From NCBI GenBank assembly GCA_902575725.1, contig CACGSS010000001.1, forward strand, positions 1 to 64,000: DNA of 64,000 bases. Direction: 5' to 3'. Below, in pieces: positions 1-7,180 of the stretch. A program made the position numbers and the translations under genes. Under the pieces are notes generated by a model, which was not told the DNA's origin, did not search any database, and saw only the letters and a program-made list of their open reading frames with translations. The stretch comes from an uncultured Alphaproteobacteria bacterium (GTDB taxonomy: Bacteria; Pseudomonadota; Alphaproteobacteria; HIMB59). Position 1 is the first letter of the stretch; the number at the start of each line of letters is the position of its first letter.

Positions 1-3
1 TAC

Positions 4-27
4 TGGTGCCCTTTTTAAAGAGCACCA
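4..27. terminator. Inverted repeat downstream of pal (possible terminator)
   Basis: TGGTGC at 4-9 pairs with GCACCA at 22-27. The arms continue inward with CTTT/AAAG around one mismatch. It lies 14 bases past the pal stop on the minus strand, where a terminator or mRNA 3' stabilising hairpin would sit. The U-tract that would follow on the minus strand falls outside the window, so intrinsic termination cannot be confirmed. Confidence 0.35.
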
Positions 28-41
28 TGATGAAATTTTAA

Positions 42-536
42 TTAATTACTTACTAATGTTACGCCGCGTCTGTTTTGACTGTAAGCAGTTTCATCAGATC
101 CAATGACTTCTGGTCTTTCTTTACCCCAACTTACATATTCCATTCTATTAGTGTCAATTCCAGCCTGGGCTAGATAAGAGTAAACAGAAAATGCCCTTTT
201 ATCTCCTAAGGCCAAGTTGTACTCACGAGTACCTCTTTCATCTGCATGACCTTCAACAGTTATGTTAGTGTCAGGGTATTGCATTAACCAAGCTGCTTGT
301 GCATCAAGTGTCGCTTGTGCATCAACAGTGAGTTCTGAGCTGTCAAATTCAAAGAAAACTCTATCGCCAACGTTAACGATCAAGTCTTCTTGTGTACCAG
401 CTGTTATTTCGCCACCAGAAGAAGAGCTTGCACTAGCCGAAGCTGCATCTGCGCCTCCGCCTTGTTCTGTTTTAGTAGCAGCACATGAAGCAAGGAAAAA
501 ACCCGCAACAATAAGCATAGACAAATTTTTCAACAT
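42..536 (-). CDS. pal: Peptidoglycan-associated lipoprotein Pal
   Basis: Outer-membrane lipoprotein of the Tol-Pal system, which holds the outer membrane to peptidoglycan and constricts it at division. The 164-residue protein has a lipoprotein signal with lipobox LASC (Cys about residue 18), an Ala/Ser/Gly-rich linker and an OmpA-like peptidoglycan-binding domain from about residue 55 with FEFDSSEL, GHADERGT and NxxLGxxRA-type motifs. The ATG has a GGAG ribosome-binding site. It lies about 120 bases downstream of tolB, last in the tolQRAB-pal order seen here. Length and motifs are normal for the family. Confidence 0.96.
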   Translation of the reverse strand: MLKNLSMLIVAGFFLASCAATKTEQGGGADAASASASSSSGGEITAGTQEDLIVNVGDRVFFEFDSSELTVDAQATLDAQAAWLMQYPDTNITVEGHADERGTREYNLALGDKRAFSVYSYLAQAGIDTNRMEYVSWGKERPEVIGSDETAYSQNRRGVTLVSN

Positions 537-656
537 TATAAATCTCCGAGTAAATATATTTTTACTATAATTTAGCTAAATAAACACTGAATTTTTATGA
601 AATCAAGACAATTCTTATTAAATTTTTTTTGAATTTTGTTGATTTCTAATGAATTT

Positions 657-1976
657 TTACAATAAAGGTGACCAAGCCGGGTCACTTCCATCTCTTGGAG
701 TCGGAATGACCCTCTCATTGTAACCAGTTATATCAATAAAATGTATTGTTACTTCTCCGCCAGTACCATCAAGATTTGATCTTTTTTGTCTATGAAAAAT
801 TAAATATCTTCCATTTGGGGACCAAGCTGGTGACTCTAAAGCAAAATCTCTAACAATCACTCTCTCATTATTACCATTAACGTCCATTACGCCAATGTGG
901 AAATTGCCCTGGGTTAACTTGGTAAAAGCTATCAAGTCCCCCCTTGGAGACCAAACTGGGTTTCCATACACACCTCTACCTTTTGATATTCTTTTTATGT
1001 TATCTCCATTCTTATCCATAATGAATAAATGGGGACTTCCTCCACGATCAGAATTAAAAACAATTTTTTCACCATCAGGAGAAAAAGAGGGTGATGTATC
1101 AATTCCAGAGTCATTTGTTAATCTTGAGCGAGATCGGGTGTTTAAATCCATTAGATATATTTCTGAATTTGCTGCATTATTAGGATCTGAAAAAGACATT
1201 ACGACATTCTGGCTATCTGGTGAAAATCTCGGTGCAAAAGTCATTCCAGGAAAATCTCCAACAATTTCTCTTTCACCTGTTTTAAGATTGTAAATATAAA
1301 CTCTTGGAAGATTATTTTTGTATTCCATATAAGTTATTAATTGTTTATTTGGTGCAAAGCGAGGAGTTAAAACCATATTTTTTCCATCTGTTAAAAATTG
1401 ATGACTATCTATATGCCCATCTTGATCCATAATTGCTAGTCTTTTTACTCTTTGGTCTAGCGGGCCAATTTCAGAAACATAAACAATCCTTGTATCAAAG
1501 TAACCTGTTTCACCAGTAATCCTTTCATAAACAATGTCGCTTACTGTATGACCCATTCTTCTAATTAAATTTTCATCGGGTATTGTTAGTTGTAATTTTT
1601 CTATCTCTTTTGCATTAAAAACATCATAAAGCCTCATTCGTAGTCTAATACCTTTATCGCTTTTACTGACATCTGCACTTAATAAAAACTGTGCTTTGAT
1701 TAATTTCCAGTCTTCAAAACGTGGAACTTTTTCAACTAAATTGTCTGATTGAATGTAAAGGTCCTCATTCACAGTGTAAAAAAGTCCAGAATTAGTAAGA
1801 TTATTTGAAATAATTTGTCTAAGTGTGTTTCCGTATCTAGCTGTGTCTGAGTCAGCTCCAAAAATTTGAGTTATAGCTATGGGAGTAGGTTCAACTTTAC
1901 CTTGTGCAATTGTTACCTCTAATGCAGCGTTTGAATTAAGAGAAAAAAACAAAATTATTAGGATTTTTTTAATCAT
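657..1976 (-). CDS. tolB: Tol-Pal system periplasmic protein TolB
   Basis: Periplasmic partner of Pal and TolA. The first 17 or so residues form a cleavable Sec signal peptide ending in SNA. An alpha/beta N-terminal domain (about 20-140) is followed by a six-bladed beta-propeller with repeated FSPDG/SPxG-type blade motifs (SFSPDGEKIVF, WSPRGDLIAF, WSPNGRYLIF) up to residue 439. The length is typical of TolB. It starts with ATG, 45 bases after tolA. The context tolQ-R-A-B-pal makes the assignment secure. Confidence 0.97.
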   Translation of the reverse strand: MIKKILIILFFSLNSNAALEVTIAQGKVEPTPIAITQIFGADSDTARYGNTLRQIISNNLTNSGLFYTVNEDLYIQSDNLVEKVPRFEDWKLIKAQFLLSADVSKSDKGIRLRMRLYDVFNAKEIEKLQLTIPDENLIRRMGHTVSDIVYERITGETGYFDTRIVYVSEIGPLDQRVKRLAIMDQDGHIDSHQFLTDGKNMVLTPRFAPNKQLITYMEYKNNLPRVYIYNLKTGEREIVGDFPGMTFAPRFSPDSQNVVMSFSDPNNAANSEIYLMDLNTRSRSRLTNDSGIDTSPSFSPDGEKIVFNSDRGGSPHLFIMDKNGDNIKRISKGRGVYGNPVWSPRGDLIAFTKLTQGNFHIGVMDVNGNNERVIVRDFALESPAWSPNGRYLIFHRQKRSNLDGTGGEVTIHFIDITGYNERVIPTPRDGSDPAWSPLL

Positions 1977-2021
1977 AAGAATATTTGTGGCCGATTACTA
2001 AGTACTTATCTTAAATTTTTA

Positions 2022-3026
2022 TTAATCAAACATCCAGCTGAAATCAAAAGTAAAGTTAATTTCTTTCCATTGTTCATATTTATCTGCGGGCAATAAAAGA
2101 GGGCTACAATCTGGATTATTTACTGCTCTCATTGCAGCTTCAGCAGCAGTTCTAAATGATGGATCATTTAATTTCTCTTTATTTACCACTTTAGAACTTT
2201 TTACAGTTCGATCAGGGTTAACTTCAATGTAAATGACAGGTTTTATTTCTTTTAAATTTGCGACACCAACATTAAGATTTAAACACCCATGTAATTGTTG
2301 CCTTAATAGATCAATCTCTGAAATAGTCATCGTTGGTCCAACTTTTTCTGTGAAAACTTCCTCTTGTTTGACTTCAAATGCTTCCTGCTCTTTTTTAAAC
2401 ACTTTATCTTGATTTTCTAGATCTTTAAGAACAGTACTAACATTGAAAGTTTTCTTTACAGGCTTTTTCTTAACAACAATCTCAATTTCCTTATCAGGCT
2501 CAGGTATTTCTTTAGGTTCAGGTTTTTGTTTTAATTTAATTTCAAAATCATTTTCTATAGGTGGCGGTGTCTCCTCTTCTGGTTTTTTAATTTCAGGTTT
2601 TACTTTCTCATCAATGATAAATTCATTTGTTTTGTCTGCAGAGTTATCAACTAATACTTCTTCATTAGTATCTTGAATTATTGGATCAATTGACTCTTGA
2701 GATGCTATTTCTTTTATATCTGGTTCAATAGCCTCAGTTTCATTCTGTTTTGGAGTCTCCTCTTGAAATGTTGGAACAATTTCATTTATCTCCTCGACAA
2801 ATTCAGGTGCAGCTGTCTCTTCTTCAATAATGAACATTTCAACTGGTAAAATCATTGGAATATCACTGATTTTTTTTTCAAAAGTAAAATTTATCATTGG
2901 TATCAAAATTAGTAGATGTAATAGAAAAGAGAATATTTGAAAATAAAAATCACTTTTTTTGTAACTGAAATTTTCAATGAATAATATTAAGTTTCTAAAA
3001 GGATTAAATAGTGAAATAGTAGACAC
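2022..3026 (-). CDS. tolA: TolA-like envelope-spanning protein
   Basis: This is the likely TolA, the inner-membrane protein that links TolQR to TolB/Pal. One membrane segment lies at about residues 28-48, followed by a long low-complexity Glu/Pro/Lys-rich linker (about 60-240, with runs such as KPEPKEIPEPDKEIEI) and a compact C-terminal TonB/TolA-type domain (about 245-334) that ends in a beta-strand-rich segment with two cysteines. It starts with GTG directly abutting the tolR stop. The C-terminal domain is divergent, so part of the name rests on position between tolR and tolB. Confidence 0.87.
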   Translation of the reverse strand: MSTISLFNPFRNLILFIENFSYKKSDFYFQIFSFLLHLLILIPMINFTFEKKISDIPMILPVEMFIIEEETAAPEFVEEINEIVPTFQEETPKQNETEAIEPDIKEIASQESIDPIIQDTNEEVLVDNSADKTNEFIIDEKVKPEIKKPEEETPPPIENDFEIKLKQKPEPKEIPEPDKEIEIVVKKKPVKKTFNVSTVLKDLENQDKVFKKEQEAFEVKQEEVFTEKVGPTMTISEIDLLRQQLHGCLNLNVGVANLKEIKPVIYIEVNPDRTVKSSKVVNKEKLNDPSFRTAAEAAMRAVNNPDCSPLLLPADKYEQWKEINFTFDFSWMFD

Positions 3027-3422
3027 TTAACTTGGTTTTTTCGTTACAAGAGCAATTTTTAGAAAACCAGATGTGTTCAAAGCACCAAGAACCTTCATTA
3101 CTTCTCCATAATTAATTGTGGTATCAGCTCTTAAAAAAATTCTTATGTCATTATTGGAGCCTGCAATAGTTTTAACTTTCAATATTAACTCATCAAAAGG
3201 TATTAGTTCTTCACCTAAGTAAATTTCATTATTTTCATTAATTGAGATTTCAAGTGGTTCCTTTTGTGCATCTAAAGAATTAGCCTCAACTTTTGGCAAA
3301 TTAACTGGGACACCCACAGTTAAGAGAGGAGCTGTGACCATAAACACAATAAGTAAAACCAACATAACATCAACCATCGGAGTAACATTTATATTAGAAA
3401 CAGGTCGATGTTTTTTTCTCAT
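3027..3422 (-). CDS. tolR: Proton-channel protein TolR (ExbD family)
   Basis: TolR forms the proton-motive-force motor with TolQ. The 131-residue protein has a short basic cytoplasmic N-terminus with the INVTPMVDVMLVLLIVFMVT signature (residues about 11-30), whose Asp sits in the single membrane helix and is the family's proton carrier. A small periplasmic ExbD/TolR domain follows. It lies 4 bases after tolQ and directly before tolA. Confidence 0.96.
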   Translation of the reverse strand: MRKKHRPVSNINVTPMVDVMLVLLIVFMVTAPLLTVGVPVNLPKVEANSLDAQKEPLEISINENNEIYLGEELIPFDELILKVKTIAGSNNDIRIFLRADTTINYGEVMKVLGALNTSGFLKIALVTKKPS

Positions 3423-3426
3423 TTAA

Positions 3427-4125
3427 TTATTTAACTTGGCGCGAAATTATATTAACTAAATCCTTCCCAAAACTCTCAGCCTCTGACAAATAGTTATCAA
3501 TTTTAGAAGTTATGAGGTTGTAGTAAGCGGTTGAGGGGATAGCTACGAAAAGTCCCAAAGCTGTTACAAATAGAGCCTCTGCAATACCGGGTGCAACTAC
3601 AGCGAGATTAGTATTTTGAGCAATTGCTATTGCTTGAAAACTATTCATAATTCCCCAAACTGTTCCAAATAATCCTATAAAAGGTGCTACAGATCCAGAG
3701 GAAGCCAAAAAAGACAATCCTTTATTTAAATTTGTATCTTCAACAGCAATACTTAAATCAAGAGAGGTATAAAGTCTTTGAATGAAAGCTGAGTCTATTT
3801 TATTTTTCTGAATTCGAGATTTTTCATATTCATTCATAATATTCTTAAATATATTTGAGAAACTTTCTTGATCAAATTCGTCAATTTGTTTGTATAGCTC
3901 ATCTAAAGATACCCCAGACCAAAAATGGTTTTCAAATTTTTTTGATATTTTCTTAAGTTTATTTATTAACAAAATTTTTTGAATGATTGTCTTCCAAGAT
4001 TGAATTGAAAAAATCACTAGCAATATTATTACAAATTTTACAACCCAGTCAGATTTTAGAAACATTCCCATCATTGAGAAATCTACCGAACCTTCAAGGG
4101 ATGCTAAGTTGACTACTTCTTCCAT
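3427..4125 (-). CDS. tolQ: Proton-channel protein TolQ (MotA/TolQ/ExbB family)
   Basis: TolQ surrounds TolR in the inner membrane and supplies the proton path that energises TolA. There is one membrane helix near residues 28-45, a cytoplasmic loop, and two helices within the conserved C-terminal half, which carries the family block FIGLFGTVWGIMNSF (about 153-167) and GIAEALFVTALGLFVAIPS (about 182-200). At 232 residues it is normal length. It starts with ATG three bases after the preceding small gene, so translation is probably coupled. Confidence 0.96.
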   Translation of the reverse strand: MEEVVNLASLEGSVDFSMMGMFLKSDWVVKFVIILLVIFSIQSWKTIIQKILLINKLKKISKKFENHFWSGVSLDELYKQIDEFDQESFSNIFKNIMNEYEKSRIQKNKIDSAFIQRLYTSLDLSIAVEDTNLNKGLSFLASSGSVAPFIGLFGTVWGIMNSFQAIAIAQNTNLAVVAPGIAEALFVTALGLFVAIPSTAYYNLITSKIDNYLSEAESFGKDLVNIISRQVK

Positions 4126-4128
4126 TAA

Positions 4129-4455
4129 TTATTCTTCATCTATTATATTTTTATTTTTAAGTTCTTTAGAGACTTTCTCAAAATCATCTGAATGTAACAT
4201 TATCCAAAAACCAGGTCTATTTTTTTCACATAATGCAATGACTGGGGTCTTTTTTTCCTTGTCTGCAAGAGATTTTGTATCATCCCATAATTTAATAGCT
4301 GTATGCTTAGCTCTTAATTTACACTCAATGAATAAATTATCGTGAATAACATCTGAATGAGTAACTTTTGAATTAATCCCACTAAGGGCATTTCTCATAC
4401 CTCCAAAAAACTTTGCTACAAGTCTTTCCCTATTTTTCCAAGCTTTGTCAGGCAT
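4129..4455 (-). CDS. Small PD-(D/E)XK nuclease-like protein of unknown function
   Basis: A 108-residue protein I cannot name. Residues about 35-48 (DVIHDNLFIECKLR) match the D-x(n)-ExK pattern of PD-(D/E)XK nucleases and Holliday-junction resolvases, flanked by a basic N-terminus with FFGG and a conserved-looking KTPVIALCEKNRPGFWI strand. It overlaps the yebC stop by 8 bases and ends 3 bases before tolQ. In many proteobacteria the space between yebC and tolQ holds ruvC-ruvA-ruvB-ybgC, none of which is here. A DNA-junction or restriction-like nuclease role is inference from motif and place; no function is demonstrated. Confidence 0.72.
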   Translation of the reverse strand: MPDKAWKNRERLVAKFFGGMRNALSGINSKVTHSDVIHDNLFIECKLRAKHTAIKLWDDTKSLADKEKKTPVIALCEKNRPGFWIMLHSDDFEKVSKELKNKNIIDEE

Positions 4456-5188
4456 TATTAACCTCTAAAAGTTCACTATCAAAATCAAGATTTGAAAAAC
4501 AATTTTGAACATCATCGTTATCCTCTAACTCTTCATTTAATCTAATAAGCTTGTCAAGATCTTCCTTTTTTTCAATTTTTACGGTTAAATTTGGCTTCCA
4601 AATAATATTTGCACTTTTAATATCAAATTTTTTATCTACTAGTATTTTCTCAAAAGATGCTAATTCCTCAAAAGAAGAATAAAGATATGTTACATCGTCA
4701 TCTGTATTGTAATCCTCTAAACCATGGTCAAGTAAATCCTCCAGTGCACTATCATCTATTTCTTTTTTGATTTGTATCTCTCCTACTTTATTAAAATTAA
4801 AACTCACACTTCCTGTCTCCCCCAAATTCCCCCCATTCTTTGAAAAAATAGATCTAATTTCTGAAGCAGTTCTATTTTTATTATCTGTTAAGGCCTCAAC
4901 TATAAAAGCCGTTCCAGATGGACCATACCCCTCATAGCGAACTTCTGAATAATCAGAAGCTTCAGTATTATTTTTATTAATAGCTCTATCTACATTATCC
5001 TTTGGCATATTTACACTACGAGCGTTTGTTATTGCTAGTCTCAATCTTGGATTGGACTCTGGGTCAGTTCCTCCAATCTTCACGGCTATTTGAATTTCTC
5101 TTCCTATTTTTGCAAATTGTTTTGCTCTTTTTTTGTCTTGAGCACCTTTACGATATTGAATATTTTTAAATTTTGAATGTCCTGCCAT
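4448..5188 (-). CDS. yebC: YebC/PmpR family protein
   Basis: YebC family proteins act as transcriptional regulators or, in recent work on some members, as translation factors that relieve ribosome stalling. The N-terminus MAGHSKFKNIQYRKGAQDK is the family signature, followed by NPRLRLAI and MPKDNVDRAI blocks. Three-domain architecture and 246 residues are normal. It starts 3 bases after the upstream phosphoesterase gene and overlaps the next gene by 8 bases. Confidence 0.95.
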   Translation of the reverse strand: MAGHSKFKNIQYRKGAQDKKRAKQFAKIGREIQIAVKIGGTDPESNPRLRLAITNARSVNMPKDNVDRAINKNNTEASDYSEVRYEGYGPSGTAFIVEALTDNKNRTASEIRSIFSKNGGNLGETGSVSFNFNKVGEIQIKKEIDDSALEDLLDHGLEDYNTDDDVTYLYSSFEELASFEKILVDKKFDIKSANIIWKPNLTVKIEKKEDLDKLIRLNEELEDNDDVQNCFSNLDFDSELLEVNNA

Positions 5189-5191
5189 GAG

Positions 5192-6007
5192 CTAAGATAA
5201 TAAATTACTATCCAAAACACCACCTATTTGAATAGATTGAATTGAATTCGTGTCTCCCTCTTTTGTAGTTATAACTGCTCCAGAAATAGTGGCTAATCCC
5301 TCTGCGGGTTCTAATCTATGTGAGTTCGATCCGGTTCTCATTCTTTTGATAGCGTTTTCTTTTTTCATACCAATAACAGAATTATAATCTCCTGTCATGC
5401 CTATATCAGTTTGAAAACAAGTGCCTTTTTCTAATACCCTAGCGTCTGAGGTTGGAATATGAACATGAGTTCCATATATAGCTGTAAATTTTCCGTCATA
5501 ATTTTGAGCTATACCATTTTTTTCAGATGTCACCTCAGCATGTACCTCTAAAAATGAATAATCTATTTCGTGGTCATTAATAATAGATAAAAGTTGAGTA
5601 TCAATGGAATGAAAAGGATTACTTAAGGGAAGGTCAATAAATGTTTGACCGTGAACTTGGCTTACCAATATTCTTTTTCCATTTTTATGAGTAAAAATTT
5701 TAAATCCCCTACCAGGAGATCCAACTTCGAAATTTAAAGGTCTGATAATATTATGATTTGGGTTTTTGTCCATGTATTCTATAATTTCTTTTTGTTTCCA
5801 GGCATGATTTCCTAAAGTGATAGCATCAGCTCCCAAACTTATAAGCTCTTCGTAAATTTTTCCTGTAAGTCCATAACCACCAGCTGAATTTTCAGCATTA
5901 ATTATTGTAAAGCTAATATTAAACTGATCTTGAATCTTTTTTAAATTTTCTTTGAGAGCTGTTCTACCTGTTCTTCCAACAACATCTCCTATTACTAAAA
6001 AATTCAT
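5192..6007 (-). CDS. YmdB-type metallophosphoesterase (TIGR00282 family)
   Basis: Calcineurin-like phosphoesterase of the YmdB family, whose Bacillus member hydrolyses 2',3'-cyclic nucleotides. Metal-binding motifs are visible: GDVVGRTGR near the N-terminus, NAENSAGGYG, LGNHAWKQKEI, EVHAEVTSEKNG and YGTHVHIPTSD. I place the start at the ATG giving MNFLVIGDVVG, which overlaps the upstream cyclo-ligase stop as ATGA; an upstream in-frame start at 6034 would add nine residues with no homology. About 271 residues is normal. Substrate here is unknown. Confidence 0.88.
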   Translation of the reverse strand: MNFLVIGDVVGRTGRTALKENLKKIQDQFNISFTIINAENSAGGYGLTGKIYEELISLGADAITLGNHAWKQKEIIEYMDKNPNHNIIRPLNFEVGSPGRGFKIFTHKNGKRILVSQVHGQTFIDLPLSNPFHSIDTQLLSIINDHEIDYSFLEVHAEVTSEKNGIAQNYDGKFTAIYGTHVHIPTSDARVLEKGTCFQTDIGMTGDYNSVIGMKKENAIKRMRTGSNSHRLEPAEGLATISGAVITTKEGDTNSIQSIQIGGVLDSNLLS

Positions 6008-6567
6008 AAAGAATAGATTTTTTGTTCTGAACAAATATAATCTACTTTTTGGTCAAAACTCTCCTGAAAATTATATTTGGTTTTTTGAATTTCAAAAGCA
6101 GCTAAAATAGTTTTTAAATTTCCTTTTTTTTTCAATTCTTTAATAGTCCTATCAAAAAAACCTCCTCCATAGCCCACCCTAAAACCTTTTTCATTAAATG
6201 CAGAGCATGATGCTATAATTATATCAGGATCTAATGTCTTTTCACCCTTGGGTTCCATGATACCGCCAAAACCTTTTTCCAAATTTGGAAAATGAGGATT
6301 ATATTCAAAGTACTTTAAAGAAGATCCTTTTGATATTACTTTGGGAAGTGAACATTTGATATTTTTATTTATTAAATCATTAGAAATTCTTAATACATCT
6401 ACCTCATTTTTATATGGATAAAATAAGCCAACAGAATTATTTGGATTAATTTTTTCAATTAAATCTATTATTTTTAAATTAATTTTATTGGAAAAATTAT
6501 TTAAATCCGAATTGCTCAGTTGCATTCTTAGATCTAGATGATGTTTTCGTAAATGTTTTTTATTCAA
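6004..6567 (-). CDS. 5-formyltetrahydrofolate cyclo-ligase
   Basis: ATP-dependent enzyme that converts 5-formyl-THF to 5,10-methenyl-THF and returns stored folate to the one-carbon pool. The 187-residue protein has the basic N-terminus, the FYPYKNEVD segment and the diagnostic GYGGGFFDR motif (about 131-139). It overlaps zapA upstream by 8 bases and the phosphoesterase downstream by 4. The zapA-cyclo-ligase pairing is widespread in proteobacteria, where the 6S RNA gene often lies between them; here the genes overlap, so there is no room for it. Confidence 0.92.
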   Translation of the reverse strand: MNKKHLRKHHLDLRMQLSNSDLNNFSNKINLKIIDLIEKINPNNSVGLFYPYKNEVDVLRISNDLINKNIKCSLPKVISKGSSLKYFEYNPHFPNLEKGFGGIMEPKGEKTLDPDIIIASCSAFNEKGFRVGYGGGFFDRTIKELKKKGNLKTILAAFEIQKTKYNFQESFDQKVDYICSEQKIYSL

Positions 6568-6892
6568 TGATTATATTATCATTTAATTTTTTGAAAATTT
6601 GCTCAATGTCAGATTTTAGATGATTATTTTCATTTTGTAATTCTTGAATACGACTCTCATAAAATAATTTCTTGTTCAAAGACTCTTTCAATATTTTTTC
6701 TTTTTTTAAAACATCCTCCATAGATTTAAGATAGGCAATAAGTGTCGATGTTAAAAAAGGAACATTCTCTTTCTTCTCATCATCTATGAGTTTACTAATT
6801 GACGAGGCGATCTCTTTTACTGTTTCAACATTATCTTCGGAGCATTGTATTTTTAGTGGTCTTCCTCCAATTGTTAAAGTTAAATTAGCCAT
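6560..6892 (-). CDS. zapA: Cell division protein ZapA
   Basis: ZapA bundles FtsZ filaments at mid-cell. The N-terminal beta-rich head (LTIGGRPLKIQCSEDN) is followed by a helix and a long C-terminal coiled coil (about 60-105, rich in Lys, Glu, Leu and Asn). At 110 residues it is of normal size. It overlaps the upstream coiled-coil gene by 8 bases and the downstream cyclo-ligase by 8 bases, so the three are translated as a unit. Confidence 0.88.
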   Translation of the reverse strand: MANLTLTIGGRPLKIQCSEDNVETVKEIASSISKLIDDEKKENVPFLTSTLIAYLKSMEDVLKKEKILKESLNKKLFYESRIQELQNENNHLKSDIEQIFKKLNDNIIIE

Positions 6893-7145
6893 CTATATCT
6901 ATTGAACCCAGTAATTCCTCAATTTTATTAGTTGCTTGATCAATAAGTTGGGATTTTTCTGATAGCTCAAGTTTATTATTTTCTAATTCGGTTACTAATT
7001 CTGACTCTCTTCTTTCTAAATATTCTATCTTGGCTTTTAATTCTTGTTTCTCATTAATTAATTCTTGATTGTAAGTTTTATAATTCTGAAGTTTTGATGC
7101 AATTTGCTCGATTTTTTGGAGTATTTGTTGTTGAAATTCGTTCAT
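6885..7145 (-). CDS. Small coiled-coil protein (ZapB/DUF4164-like)
   Basis: An 86-residue protein predicted to be almost wholly coiled coil: a regular heptad-like spacing of Ile/Leu runs from residue 5 to 80 with many Glu, Lys and Gln. No catalytic motif. Its place directly upstream of and overlapping zapA suggests a divisome accessory role similar to alphaproteobacterial DUF4164 or ZapB-like proteins. It is probably the first gene of the minus-strand operon running to pal; its start is 36 bases from the divergent transketolase start. Confidence 0.72.
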   Translation of the reverse strand: MNEFQQQILQKIEQIASKLQNYKTYNQELINEKQELKAKIEYLERRESELVTELENNKLELSEKSQLIDQATNKIEELLGSIDIDG

Positions 7146-7180
7146 ACTTTAATTATTAGTTATTAAGAAAAGTTATTCCA

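Noticed and set aside
262..570. Plus-strand open frame antisense to pal
   Set aside because: It lies over a well-conserved pal gene, has low-complexity Ala/Ser content and no recognisable protein features.
895..1293. Plus-strand open frame antisense to tolB
   Set aside because: It mirrors the beta-propeller repeats of tolB and has no ribosome-binding site or homology.
6560..6567. Search for 6S RNA between zapA and the cyclo-ligase gene, its usual place
   Set aside because: The two genes overlap by 8 bases, so no RNA gene fits; it must be elsewhere.
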